Source: Mangifera indica
Lineage: Eukaryota > Streptophyta > Magnoliopsida > Sapindales > Anacardiaceae
DNA length: 64,000 nt
Assembly: GCF_011075055.1 (NCBI RefSeq)
Contig: NC_058154.1
Span: forward strand, 3,658,001-3,722,000
Direction of reading: 5' to 3'
Part shown: piece by piece, positions 1 through 11,199 of the stretch
Position numbering within the stretch: the stretch's first letter is position 1
How the letters are laid out: each line of letters begins with the position of its first letter
The notes under the pieces: model-generated
Told to the model about the DNA's origin: nothing
What the model saw: the letters and a program-made list of their open reading frames with translations, nothing else
Databases searched by the model: none
Made by a program: the position numbers and the translations under genes

Positions 1-2572
1 TTTGACATCATCGATTAGATCATATAAGAGACAATAACACAATAAGATTAGAAACAAATGAGATTTTAAGTCCATTGTATTATGAATCCTATCCAACTTG
101 TAAATCATGTCTTCAAGGAAAAATGATCAAATCACTTTTAAAAAATAAAGGGAAAAGATTCAAAGAATTATTATAATTGACATATTTAGATATATGCAGA
201 CCATTTAATGATATGGCACGAAGAGGTTTGCAATACTTCATTGCCTTTATTAATGATTATTCGAGGTATAGATATGTGTATTTAATGAAATACAAATCTG
301 AATATTTTGAAAGTTTAGAGAATTCAAGACTAAAGTAGAGAAACAATCTAGAAAGAATATTTAGGCCTTACGATCGATTGTGGATAAGAATATTTGAGTA
401 CGAAATTTTTAGATTATTTGAAGGTAAATGGAATCATATCCCAATTAACTCCTTTATATACATCACAACACAATTGTGTATCAGAAAGGTGGAACTGTAC
501 TTTATTAGATATGATATGGTCCATGGTAAGTTTTATAGACTTGTTGTCATTATCAGGATATGTCTTACTTTCTGCTACACATATTTTGAATATAGCACTA
601 TCCAAATCCATCCAAAAGACACCTTATAAGATGTGGCATGGCAAACTTTTCAGTCTAAATCATGTGAAAGTCTGAGGATATCTAACTTATATCAAGATGG
701 CTAAAATTGATAAGTTAGATGTCAAATCTAAAGAAGATCGATTTATAAGATATCCTAAAAATTTTTTAAGATATTACTTCTATTTCCCAAATCATCAAAA
801 AATTCCAATTAGTAGAACATATATTTCTTGGAGAAAGAATTTTTACAAGAAAATGGTGTAGGAAGAAGAATAGAGTTCAAAGAAGAGTTCGAAAAGCCTT
901 AGATCAAATAAGTTGAGCCAGGAGAATCCTTTCAACAGATTTCTTCATATGATACACCTTTTCCAGTTCATAGATCTTTTAGAGTTTTTGGACCTCTAAA
1001 TAGATACAAATGTCTTTATAAGTAGGTTTTTGAATCCTTTTTAGTGAGAGAAATAAATTATGAATAAGTAATACTAGATGTTGATTCAGGTAAATGACTA
1101 AATGCTATGAATTCTAAAATAAAATCCATACATACTAATTAAGTTTGGACATTTCTTGACCCACCAAAAGGAATTGTTCTTATAGGTTATAAGTAGGTCT
1201 TCAAGAGAAAGATTGACAATGATGGAAAGGTAGAGACTTACAAAGCTCGACTAGTAATAAAAGGTTATACTTAGAGATAAGGGTTGGATTATGAGAAAAT
1301 TTTTTCGTCCATACCTATGATTAAATCCATCTATATAATTCTAGCTATTGTTGTATACCATGATTATGAAATTTGGTAAATGGATGTCAAAATAGTATTC
1401 CTCAATGGATTCATTGAGGGAAAATATCTATATGGAACATTCCATAGGTTTTATATCCACTATCAAAAGACATTAAATGTGCAAGTTACATTAACCTATT
1501 TATGGATTGAAGCAAGCTTCAAGAAATTAGAACATGCTATTCAATGATACGATTAAATCGTTTGGTTTCATAAAGAATTTGGATGAACCTTGTGTCTACA
1601 AATAGGTTAAGGATCATGTCATAAAGTTTCTCATATTGTATATAGATAACATACTATTGATGGGTAGTGATATTAGTATGATAAATAAGGTTAAAATCTG
1701 GTTATCTAGAACTGTCTTAATAAAATACTTGGAAGATGCAACCTATATCCTTAGAATTCATGTCTATAAAGATAGAACAAATGGGATAATTGGCTTATCC
1801 CATAAATTGTACATAGAAAAGTTGCTGAAGAGGTTTAGTATGGGTAATTAAAAAAGAGGTCTTTTGCTCTTCACTCACAATCTTAATCTTTCTAAAGATA
1901 GGAGTCCAAAAACCTATGAAAAATGATAACAGATGTGTAATGTGTCTTATGCTTTAGCTATAGGTGAACTAATACATGTAATGTTATGTACAAGACATGA
2001 TATATCCTATGTCATAAGTGATATGGGTAGATTTTAGATCAATCTATGAGAGAAACATTGGTCGACTGTAAAATCGATCCTTAAATACTTAAGAAGAACT
2101 AAGAATTTAATTCTGAGTTGAACATTTAGAGAAACTCATATTCTAATTTTCAACTGGACATAGACTATAGAAAGTTTATGTTAGAGTTTATTTTCATATA
2201 TAATGGAGGATTGGTTAATTTGAAACGTTTCAAACAATTAATCATAGTTTCTTCAAAAATAGCAAACAAGATTGTATGGATGTGAAAGTTCATATTTGAA
2301 CTTGGTGTGGTTCTGAATATGGCTTATCTAATAACCATATTTTGTGGCAATACTGATACTATTGCATAGGCAAATGAACCAAGGGTGTATATGAAGTTTG
2401 AACATATTTAGCGAAAGTATCATATTTTGAGGGAATTCGTTAGAATTAGAGAAATATTGACTTAAAAGACACCATAGCAAAGAATGTTGTAGAAACACTA
2501 ACTAAGGCGATAACACTAAAACAGTTAAACCATCATTTTAAGAAGATGGGTATGAGATACAATAACGAATGA
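1..2572 (+). pseudogene. Copia pol remnant (integrase, reverse transcriptase, RNase H)
   Basis: Translated pieces in shifting frames match Copia Pol. An integrase core with a DYSRYRYVYLM-like stretch lies near 253-290. The integrase continues to about 675, where residues like HNCVSERWN resemble the usual Q-NG--ER-N region. RT pieces run from about 1140. The catalytic YVDD box has decayed to YIDN in a stretch beginning at 1636. The RNase H C-terminus, with a TLTKAI...LNHHFKKMGMRYNNE-like end, stops at TGA 2570-2572. At least a dozen in-frame stops and several frameshifts rule out a working polyprotein. In function it would have been the integrase/RT/RNase H of the element. Confidence 0.9.
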
Positions 2573-2593
2573 CTCTAGCGCAAATAAGAGTTT

Positions 2594-3637
2594 TGTTTGT
2601 GTATGCCTTAAAAACCATTTGTGTTGTTGATTTTAGGGCATTTCATCTTGTATATATGTAATTATGATTTATTAATAAAAGAAAGTATTCTTTTGTTTAT
2701 ATACATAAACTATTTTCTTTATTGGTTTAAATATAAAGTATGTATGTGAACTATCTAGATAATTCATTTAATAAGTAAAATAAGATTATCGAATTGTTCC
2801 CTACAGACGTGATATTAGTTAGACAATAATATTATACAGTAGGCATACTTAATGTCTTTATTGAATATCATGAGATGATATTAGTATGGATGGAAATGAC
2901 AGTCATGTCATTAGAGCACTAGTGTGGATTAACAGTTAATTAACTATTTTTTGAACGTGACCAATTATGATAAGTTACATGATCATTGAAATGTAATAAA
3001 TGACTTATGTATGATTGTACTAATATACGTAGTAATTTTTTGACATGAGATATCATGGTCAGATTTGATATGGATGCTTATGGTTCATGTGGTGCACAAA
3101 TATGGAGTTAGTTATGTTTCGTATGATAAAATTAGGTTGGTCTTACATTATTCGTATACGAGATGAATAATGATCAGGAGGGGATCGGTTGACTCTGAGT
3201 GACCTTTTAAAAGTTAAGATATTCATACAATAAAATTAGGATGGTTAATGTATATATAAGATATGCATGCATGGTCATCATGTACATAGAGGATTTCGCA
3301 AGGTGCCATGCAAGAATTAAGAATTTGCTAATTAAATCCACTAATATAAAAAGGCAAAGTTGGTTAATTTTTGAAGATATGAACTCATTTTAGCTAAAAC
3401 AATTTCTCCCATTCGTTTCTCTCTCTCCTATTTCGCCAAAAGTCATTTCATGCTTGGTTTGGTGCAATCTTTAAAGGATTTGCATTTGGGAAGCTCTAGT
3501 CCATCATCTAATTCAAATAAACTAACTCAAAGAAGGTATAAATGTTACTTTCTTTCATAGTTTTTGAATGACATTGATTCTTTCTTTCACCATGCATGCA
3601 TGTCCATTTCCATCATCATTTTTCTCTCCTTTTGACA
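2594..3637 (+). repeat. 3' LTR of the plus-strand Copia element
   Basis: The sequence aligns by eye with the LTRs at 33130-34623 and 40515-42062 read in reverse. Shared landmarks are the TG start, a poly(A)-signal-like AATAAAAG near 2672, TTCCCTACAGACGTGATA near 2800 and the CATGCATGCATGTCCATTT block near 3593. It is about 1.04 kb against about 1.5 kb for the others, because a block of roughly 450 bp after about 3190 is missing. Confidence 0.85.
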
Positions 3638-3652
3638 TATTAGACTATGATT

Positions 3653-6600
3653 AAACTCAAGCTTATTACAACTTACCAAACCCTACTATAAGTGATCGAG
3701 TTCTATTACAAACCAATGGTCCTACTATAGACCGTGTTGTAGACCTTACTAGATTAGCAAGAAGTATCTCATAGATACCTTCTCGTAATGACCCTTAAAC
3801 TTGCACCTCTGACTATGGTACCATTTTACTAAGCATACATGCTAACTTGCGCTACCTAGTTGTGTGCTCATTATGTTTTCACCTTTTCATTGATATAACT
3901 TGAACTTTTTATTCTATATGTTTTACTTTAACCCTTGGAGTTTTTAGGATTCATTATTTATCTTACATTGTTCGTACAATACCCCTTATGGTCATTTCTT
4001 TCCTATGAACATTCGTTCATCTTTTGTTCGTGGCAAATGGATGTTCCTGATATGATCAATGTTTGTTCATCTTTCCTTGATGAACGTTCATTACTATTTT
4101 ATTTGCTTATTCCTTTAGTGCTAAAGGTATTCATTTTACCATAGGCATATTCTTTCCTGTGTGATAAATGTTTGTTCATGAAGTCTTTTTCAATGAAGAA
4201 GAACGATGAGCAACACATATGCATGCTCATCCAACCTCATTCGAAAAAATTACGATAATGAATGAATGTTTGTTATCGCATGAAAAAAAGTTCATGATGT
4301 ATGAAAAAAAAGTCTATTCCAAGTATGAAACATTTGTTTGTCTTAGACTAAGACAAACATTCTCAATGTCTAGAATGCCTAAAACATTGTGTAAACTGAT
4401 ATTATTCATCCCTAACCAATTTACACAACATTTCAACAGGATAATTAACAAACAAACTTACACTAAAACATACCTAAACACAATAATCCAAAATGTATTA
4501 ACTTCCAAAAACATAAAGATATAGACCTATTCACACTTCTGGGCATTCACATCATCACATACACCATCAGTCTAATCAAACCATCAGAAACATCATTTAA
4601 AGAACTTAGTAAATGTACTTGTGGCTTACTATAAGCGTTGCAATGAAGGGTTAATCATGTGATCACAAATATACACATATTAACCTTACCATTTAGCCAA
4701 AACTCATCATCATATATTAAAATCAATGCAAACATCAATAGAATCTCTCTCTCTCTCTTTTTCTCTCTTTATAGATTTTTCCCTTCTTCACTTACTATCC
4801 TTCTAGAGTATTATGCCTTTTCTTTTTAGCGTCTTATCTCTCTAGGGTTAATAATTTGCATGCGTTTGGAAAAATATCCCCCAAAATCACAAAAATGTGC
4901 TACTTTAAAAAAAATTTTCCATAATGACAAAAATAGATGTTCCTCTTACAGGTGCATATTCGTTCCTTTCATTTAAAATTATGTACGTGGCTCTTTTAAC
5001 CTACGTTAACATGGACGACTATGCACGAACGTTCATGGGCTTACAAACGTTCATTTATATACTGAAATTAAATTTGGAATTTAATGATCACATAGGATCC
5101 TATATTAGACACTTACAAGTGAAAACTTTCTTAACCTTAAACTGAACTGTAATTGACTTTTCGAACAAACTAAGTAGAAATAGGGATTTGGCACCTTGAC
5201 CACATGAGTGTCATAACTACGTAGTCCACTCCCTATACCACTATCGGACTGTAACTAAATATAAACTTACTATAACTCACTACACCTTATTATAGGTGAT
5301 TAGGTACTACTGTGAACAAATGGTCCTATTGTGAATCATGCCCTATTACAAACAATGTAAAAAGTATCTCATAGATGTCCTCTCAAAATGACCCTAAAAC
5401 TTGTAACGTTGACTATGGAACCATTTTACTAAGCATGCATGTTAACTCAAGCTACCTAATTATATGTTCATTATGCTTTCACGTTTCACCGATTTAACTT
5501 AGACTCTTAAGGTAATATCTTATTCTATAGGTCTTACTCTTACCCTTGGAGTTTTTAGGATTCATTATTTATCTTAACTTGTTTATACAGTACCCCTAAC
5601 AGTCTTTTCTTTCTTATGAACGTTCATTCATCTTTTGTTCATGACGAGCAAATTCTTAATATGATGAATGTTTGTTCATCATCCCTTGATAAACATCTAT
5701 TACTTTTCTTTTTGCTTATTCCTACGATACTAAAGGCATCCTAGTCTTGCTTTAGGCACATTTATTCTTGTGTGATGAATGTTCGTGAGTGATGTCATTT
5801 TTGATAAAGAAGAACGATGAGCAGTGTGCATACACGTTTGTCCAACCTTGATAGAAAAAATTACGGTCATGAACGAATAAAAGTTTATTCCAAGTATGAA
5901 ACGTTCACAACATTCACAACATGTATTAACTTCAAGTATAAAACATTCATTCATGTAAAAAGTTTATTCCAAGTATGAACGTTCATTCGTCTCAAATGAA
6001 TAAAAGTTTTTGACGTCTAGAAAGTCTAAAACATATTGTGAAATGCTATTATTTGTCCCTAATTAGTTTACATAACATTTCAACATGATAATTAACAACA
6101 AACTTACACTAAAACATGTCTAAACACAACAATCTAGAATGTATTAACTTCCAAAAGCATAAAGATATAAACTCAAACCCTAATCACACCTCTAGGTATT
6201 CATATCATCACATACACCATCAATCTCACCAAATCATCACCAAAATCATTTAAAGAACTTCATAAATGTACTTGTGGCTTACTACAAGTGTTGCAATGAA
6301 GGGTTAATCACATGATCACAAATATATACATATTAACCACACCATTTAGCCAAGCCTCATCATCATCTACTAAAATCAATGCAGACATCAATAAAACCAT
6401 CACTTGAAACACAACCTATAATCTTAACAAGTATACACACTCTCTAGATAAACCATCACTTACAAATGACAAAATTGCAAGTTGGCTGGTTGGCAAGGTA
6501 TCTTTCTCTCTCTCCAGATTTTTTCCTTTTTTGCGCTCATCGAAACCAACAAATAATTGTTAGAAACTAAAGTATTATGCCTCTACTTTCTAGTGCACTA

Positions 6601-6816
6601 TCTTTCTAGGGTTTTTTGTTTTCATACGTTTGGAAAATATCCCCAAAAACCATGAAAACAAGCCTCTTTTAAACACAATTTCAATAATGACATGAACAAA
6701 CATTCTTCTTACAAGTGAACATTTGTTCCTTTCATTTAAAATTATGTATGTGGCTCTTCCAACCTATGCTCACAAGGAAGATTATGTGCAAACATTCATG
6801 GGCTTATGAATGTTTT
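3653..6816. repeat. Two direct copies of a ~1.5 kb non-coding repeat
   Basis: Copy A (about 3653-5053) and copy B (about 5254-6816) share the same order of landmarks. These are CTACTATAAGTGAT/CTTATTATAGGTGAT, AAGTATCTCATAGAT, CCATTTTACTAAGCAT, CCCTTGGAGTTTTTAGGATT, GAACGTTCATTCATC-like segments, CTTGTGGCTTACTA, and CCTTTCATTTAAAATTATGTA. Between them lie about 200 unrelated bases. No protein of a known family is visible, and the short ORFs inside have no family features. They could be LTRs of an old element with its interior lost, or a segmental tandem duplication. The upstream Copia element sits immediately next to copy A. Confidence 0.75.
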
Positions 6817-7264
6817 GACTTATTATGTTCCACAATTAACCTAGGTTGGCTTATAAAACTTGAAATGAGTATTTTACTCTTGATTTTACCTATGAGTGTT
6901 ATACTTCGTTTCCATCATCTTCTTCGATTGTCCCCCATAAGTTTGGAAGTTGATGGTTTTATACTCAAAACACCTTTTCAAGTTGGCTCTCACCTATAAA
7001 CTTGACCACAATCTCCCTTATATATTGTTGGAAAATGTGAGAGATTATGAGAAAAATTTTATGATGAAATGGTATAGCTAGAGATTATTGAAAAAAAAAA
7101 AGCAATTAATTACAAAAAAATATTGTATCATTGTACAATGAGCCAAAAAAAAAAAAATATAAGTATGAGATTCATTTGTGGTAATTGCAATTTTTTTAAG
7201 GATAACAAGGGAAAAAAGGTCAATTTTTATAGCTTAGTTGTGGAAAATAAGATAAATTTTGATT
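6817..7264. other. Unassigned AT-rich stretch
   Basis: No gene, RNA or recognisable repeat boundary is visible. Long A runs occur at 7090-7155. It ends at the 9-bp target duplication of the MULE that follows. Confidence 0.5.
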
Positions 7265-7273
7265 TTTTAAATA

Positions 7274-8190
7274 GGGCAAAGGATTATTTCCACAAAGTCT
7301 TAGTCAAATCTCAATAGCACATATGCAGCAGTTCAAAAACTCAAATACCCACCTATAAACTAACTTCTATTATAATTTTCTGTTAGAGGTAAAGGTAAAA
7401 TTATTATTTTACTACTAAATTTTAAAACTCTAAAAATTTATATCATTTCTCTCTTTAGTTTAGAAAACTAACAATTTTCCTTATAATAAAACTTTGAAAA
7501 ACTATAATTTTTACCCTAGGGTTTCAATTTTTTAGGTAAGTCACCGATCCATCAAAATTCATTGGCTCAATAGTGACGAAAAAACGTCCAAAAATGTCGA
7601 TGCTTTTGGATGACGCATCGTCATCTAGATCGACGTTCTAAATGACGATGTGTTGTCTAGATCGACGCATCTTCATCTAGATCGATGCCTTTGGATAATG
7701 AAGTATTGATGCTTTTGGAAGATGCATTGTCACCTAGGTTGATGCCTATGGATAAAAAAACAATGTCCAAAAGTGTCGACGCATTGTCGTCCAGATCGTT
7801 GATGCTTTTGGATGATGATGCGTCGTCTAGATCAATGTTTATGGATGATGTCATCCATAAGCATCAATCTAGATGATGATGCACTTCTGGATGCTTCTTC
7901 ATCGCCATTGAGCCATTAGATTATAGTGCATCAGTGGCTCAAATAAAAATTGAAACCTTAGGGGGAAATTACAGTTTTTTAGAGTTTATCATGGGAAAAA
8001 TTTTTAGTTTTTTAAACTAAGAGAGAAAATAACATAAAGTTTTAGGGGTTAAAAGTTTAATAATAAAATAACGATTTTACCCTTACCTCTAACATAAGTT
8101 AATCCATAGGTGGGTATTTAGGTTTTTGAATTGTTGCTAGTGTCCTATTGAGATTAGACTAAAACTTGGGTAGGAAATAGTCCTTTGCCC
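7274..8190. mobile_element. Mutator-like foldback element with 9-bp TSD
   Basis: The ends GGGCAAAGGATTATTTCC at 7274 and its near-complement ending CCTTTGCCC at 8190 open long terminal inverted repeats of about 270-300 bp. Both arms hold the matching blocks TTTCTGTTAGAGGTAAAGG / CCTTACCTCTAACATAAG and the CCTAGGGTTTCAATTTTT block. The element is flanked by an exact 9-bp direct repeat, TTTTAAATA, at 7265-7273 and 8191-8199, which is the signature of Mutator-superfamily insertion. There is no transposase, so it is non-autonomous. The middle is a degenerate repeat of GATGCTTTTGGATGA / CATCTAGATCGA units. Confidence 0.9.
7560..7895. repeat. Degenerate short repeats inside the MULE
   Basis: Repeated variants of GATGCTTTTGGA, TGACGCATCGTC and CATCTAGATCGA(C/T) fill the interior between the two inverted arms. 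The open frames seen on both strands here (about 63-65 codons) are Asp/Ser/Leu-rich and simply follow the repeat. I do not consider them genes. Confidence 0.7.
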
Positions 8191-8199
8191 TTTTAAATA

Positions 8200-9080
8200 T
8201 TACTAAGTACAATTATAATTATACTCTTATAACTAACATATTTTACTAATAGTAATAGTTGACAAATAAGAATTTAGATATTTTATAGTTAACGAGTGAG
8301 ATTATATCAATAGACTAAACCTTAGGTGAGAATAAGCGTTTTGGCTAATAAAAAAAAATTACACATTTTTCACATTATCACAACATATTGCATGTCTATT
8401 CAAAGCCTCCTATGATTAATTAGGAGGAAATTATTGATCAAAGTAGGTTAAAGAAACTTTTAGGAGGTGGCTTAAGTGATAAAAATATAGGTGCTCAAGT
8501 AAGTTCAAAACCTATTTTTGACATAGGAGAATTAAATTATTGATTTATCTAATGCAATTATTATGGGGCGATTACTAAACTTGATATTTTGCCTATTTTG
8601 TGTCATCAACTTAATCCCAAGAAATTAAAGAATGAAGACTAAATGAATCCTCATAATGGATACGCCCATAAAATCGAGTGTAGTCAAAATTATAGGTTTG
8701 TCATTTTAATGTATTTTCAAAGGGTAGACTGAATCGTATAAAAAGATTGAAATTGGAGTTAGTGATAGGGTTGAATTTAAGTTGAGCTTATTTGAATTTG
8801 AAAATAAACTTAGCGTAAACAAGCCTGAAATAAGTTCGACTAAAGTGAACTCGAATTCAAGTTCGAGTCTAGGAGTAATATTTTCTAGTTTAAGTTCAAA
8901 CACAAGATTTGGGGGTTTTCGACTTGCCAAGTTGGCAAGTGTGTAAAATTTCGATACAAATTGATTGAAATGACATCTTTTTAACCAATACATATCAAAA
9001 TGATGTTATTTTGATACTGAGTTGATATCAAAACTCAAATTAAGTTTGAACTTGAGTCAAACTCAAGCTCGACTCTCCTC
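8200..9080. other. Unassigned AT-rich stretch with TE-like fragments
   Basis: No gene is visible. From about 8790 to 9080 there are alternating TTCGAGTCTAGG, GAACTTGAGTCAAACTCAAGCTCGA and complementary fragments, typical of worn MITE-like DNA, but I cannot set borders. A (CA)n run follows at about 9096-9118. Confidence 0.4.
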
Positions 9081-9114
9081 AAACACGTCAAGCTCAAAAC
9101 ACACACACACACAC

Positions 9115-9645
9115 ACACAAAACCTCAACTCTTAAAAGTGAATTTCCCCCTCACATCCCTACACACACACACAACCTTAACTCTGAAAATTGACTTTTTC
9201 ACCCCACATCCCTAGGGTTTTCTTCTCTCTGATGATAGCAACAACAACAACCACCATTTTCCTCCCTTTGATCGTCTCCCTTCTTGGCATATGAAGTCGG
9301 CAAAGACAAAAAATGCATCTTCGTCTTCGTTGACGAAGAGACATCGTCTTCATCTCTTCATCTATTGAGGAGGGAGAAGACTAAAGACAAGGAAAATGGT
9401 GGAGATGGTGGTCGTCACTATCGCTAAAACAAAAAGGAAAACCTTAGGGATATGAGAGAAAAAAGTCATTTTTTAAAATTGAGACTGTGGTGAAATTGTC
9501 AATTTTTAAAATCTAGAGGGGAAATGAGATAAAATTATTTTTTTTAATATTACTGATAAAATAATGATTTTACCCTTAGTTATAATAAAAAATTCTAACA
9601 AAAATTAAATAACAGATAACCATTTAGGGTTTTGAAACCACGTAT
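9115..9645. mobile_element. Relic of the MULE foldback family
   Basis: The right arm at about 9430-9640 (GGAAAACCTTAGGGATATG ... AATGATTTTACCCTTAGTTATAA) matches the arms of the 7274-8190 element. Its complement is found at about 9180-9230 (TGACTTTTTCACCCCACATCCCTAGGGTTTTC). The outer left arm appears replaced by CA repeats, and no target duplication was found. Confidence 0.6.
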
Positions 9646-10080
9646 CATTTGGTGTTATTTACATAATATAATATTAACACAAAATAACATTATTTTAAAT
9701 AAACGAAAATAATAGTATTTTATTTATATACGTGAACCTATAAAATCAACAGTACTTTGAATTCAACAACATCCTATACCCAAAACTTAACAGTACTTTA
9801 ATTCAAACCCAACTCATAGCCGACTATTTCAAGCTCAAACCCTCCAACAAGTTGCATAGAAAACCTAATATACCATGATGAGTAGACATATAAATTTATC
9901 TTTTTACGATTGAATTTCAATATCTGAATTCAAAAAATTCAGCCTCAAACATAAATAATAAATAATCCGTCTCTTCACTATAGTCTACTAAAATAATTGT
10001 TAGAAATAAGTTAGTCAATGTACTCATGGCTCCACGAGAGGTGACGTTTGTCTGCAATCCCACGTTCTCTCCTGATCAGC
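9646..10080. other. Upstream region of the MIR390 locus
   Basis: AT-rich with no coding signal. It becomes less AT-rich after about 10020 (CACGAGAGGTGACGTTTGTC), close to the MIR390 promoter. A TGACG motif (10041-10045) of the kind bound by TGA/bZIP factors is present, but its relevance is only inferred. Confidence 0.4.
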
Positions 10081-10083
10081 TGC

Positions 10084-10091
10084 TATAAATA
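10084..10091 (+). promoter_or_regulatory. TATA box of the MIR390 transcript
   Basis: TATAAATA lies within GCTATAAATATAGC, about 155 bases before the mature miRNA. It would place transcription start near 10115. This is a canonical Pol II core promoter motif in the right place and orientation; the start itself is inferred. Confidence 0.7.
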
Positions 10092-10221
10092 TAGCTGTGT
10101 CTTCTTTAAATCTTCCTCACCATTTTAAGAACCCAACCAACCATTAGCTTTGAGGTTCGTTTCCTTCCAGCGAGCTTTCTTTTCTTGGCTTCTGCTTCCT
10201 TTGTTAACGATGATCTATATG

Positions 10222-10332
10222 TTGTATAGAAGGATCTGTTAAGCTCAGGAGGGATAGCGCCACTGTTACTGCCAAGAAATAGCTCTTCTGTAGCGCTATC
10301 CATCCTGAGTTTCATAGCTTCTTCTTACTGTC
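10222..10332 (+). ncRNA. MIR390: MIR390 precursor hairpin (miR390)
   Basis: The mature 21-nt miR390 lies at 10241-10261, starting AAGCTCAGGA and ending TAGCGCC. The miRNA* lies at 10294-10314, starting CGCTATCCATCC and ending GAGTTTCA, with a loop of about 32 nt between. The arms pair as known for this family. They keep the G:A mismatch at miRNA position 11 (G at 10251 facing A at 10302) and the 5' A, both known requirements for selective loading into AGO7. Pairing continues below the duplex (TAGAAGGATCTGTT with CATAGCTTCTTCTTA). In land plants miR390-AGO7 cuts or binds TAS3 transcripts to start tasiARF production, which represses ARF2/3/4 and so shapes leaf polarity, phase change and lateral roots. 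A TATA box lies upstream, and a splice-donor-like TTTAG/GTACGTAC lies near 10380-10389, suggesting an intron in the primary transcript. The ORF on the opposite strand is a shadow. Confidence 0.96.
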
Positions 10333-10334
10333 TC

Positions 10335-10690
10335 TGTCTCTCTTTCGTGACTCTGCCAAAAAGAAGGATTTGTTCTCATTTAGGTACGTACAAATTTTGT
10401 CACTAGTTTCAATTTTGAAGAAGATCTTCAGTTATAATATCAATGGAGTTAGGGTTTTGTTTGTCCTCTGATTTGTTAATTTCAAAGGAATTTAAGAAGG
10501 GATATATCGCAGGACTTGTCACATCTCAACACTTTCCCCATGGGTTAACTTTAAAAAAAATACATGAAAGTACTAATTTCTATGAATAAAACCTGTTATT
10601 GTAGTTGTACTTATCTGTTCTGAGTAGGGAACAATGTTTTCATGGTTGTACTGTGTAAATATTTAAAATATTCTTTTATTTATATTAATA
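10335..10690 (+). other. Likely 3' part of pri-miR390, then AT-rich DNA
   Basis: Directly after the hairpin is a short CT-rich stretch, then ATTTAG/GTACGTAC, which looks like a 5' splice site. No coding frame follows. Where the transcript ends cannot be seen. Confidence 0.35.
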
Positions 10691-11165
10691 TTAAATATTA
10701 TAGCTGAATTATATTTATATTTATTAAAATTGAATTCCAAATAATCAAGTTAAACATGTCTTCAATTACAATCCATTTTCAAATAGATTAAATAAAAAAT
10801 AACACCATGTGGTTTGGTGGTGTATGACGTATTTTGTCATGATAGATTTGGGTAAAATTTTTACAATTTGGCATACCGATTTAGGAGTGAGTTGGTGGGT
10901 ATTTTAAAAAATTTTAAAAAATTAAAATTAGAATCAAAATCAATCTATTTTTAAAAATAAAAATAAAAATAAAAATCTAGAATCTAGAAAGTCGATTTTG
11001 AATAGAAACCAATCTTGTTAGTTTCACATAGGTTCCAAATATATCAAGTGATGTAAAATACTTTGATTCTTTTTTTAAGTTTAACACAATAAAAAACTTA
11101 TGGAGTTTAATCGCTTGTTGAATATATGCAACAATAACCATGGAAATGTTATATATGGTGGATTT
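10690..11165. repeat. Dispersed repeat copy 1 (matches 15620-16060)
   Basis: Landmarks AACATGTCTTCA, ACAATCCATTTTCAAATAGATTAAATAAA, GTGGTTTGGTG, GATGTAAAATACTTTGATTC and CAATAACCATGGAAAT occur in the same order and spacing at 15620-16060. The two copies bracket the MULE arm and the Copia relic, so they may be LTR remnants of an older element or a separate repeat. There is no coding content. Confidence 0.7.
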
Positions 11166-11199
11166 TTCCACCACGTGACAAAGACTTTGGCCAAAAAGA

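Larger units (their letters stand above)
1..3637 (+). mobile_element. Ty1/Copia LTR retrotransposon, 3' part, cut by window edge (family A)
   Basis: The order integrase, reverse transcriptase, RNase H, then LTR identifies a Ty1/Copia element read on the plus strand. Its 5' LTR, gag and protease lie outside the window. The 3' LTR begins TGTTTGTGTATGCC at 2594 and probably ends in CA at 3637. The same family occurs twice more in this window on the minus strand (23715-31624 and 33130-42062), so the ends can be set by comparison. The coding part is full of stops and frameshifts. No target duplication can be checked because the left end is missing. Confidence 0.9.

Noticed and set aside
4219..5145. 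Plus-strand ORFs of 73-101 codons as host genes
   Set aside because: They lie inside one copy of the 1.5 kb repeat; the other copy does not keep the frames, and no motif is recognisable.
7657..7876. Asp/Ser-rich ORFs on both strands
   Set aside because: By-products of the repetitive core of a MULE foldback element.
10106..10315. 69-codon minus-strand frame
   Set aside because: It is antisense to the MIR390 hairpin and leader and has no protein features.
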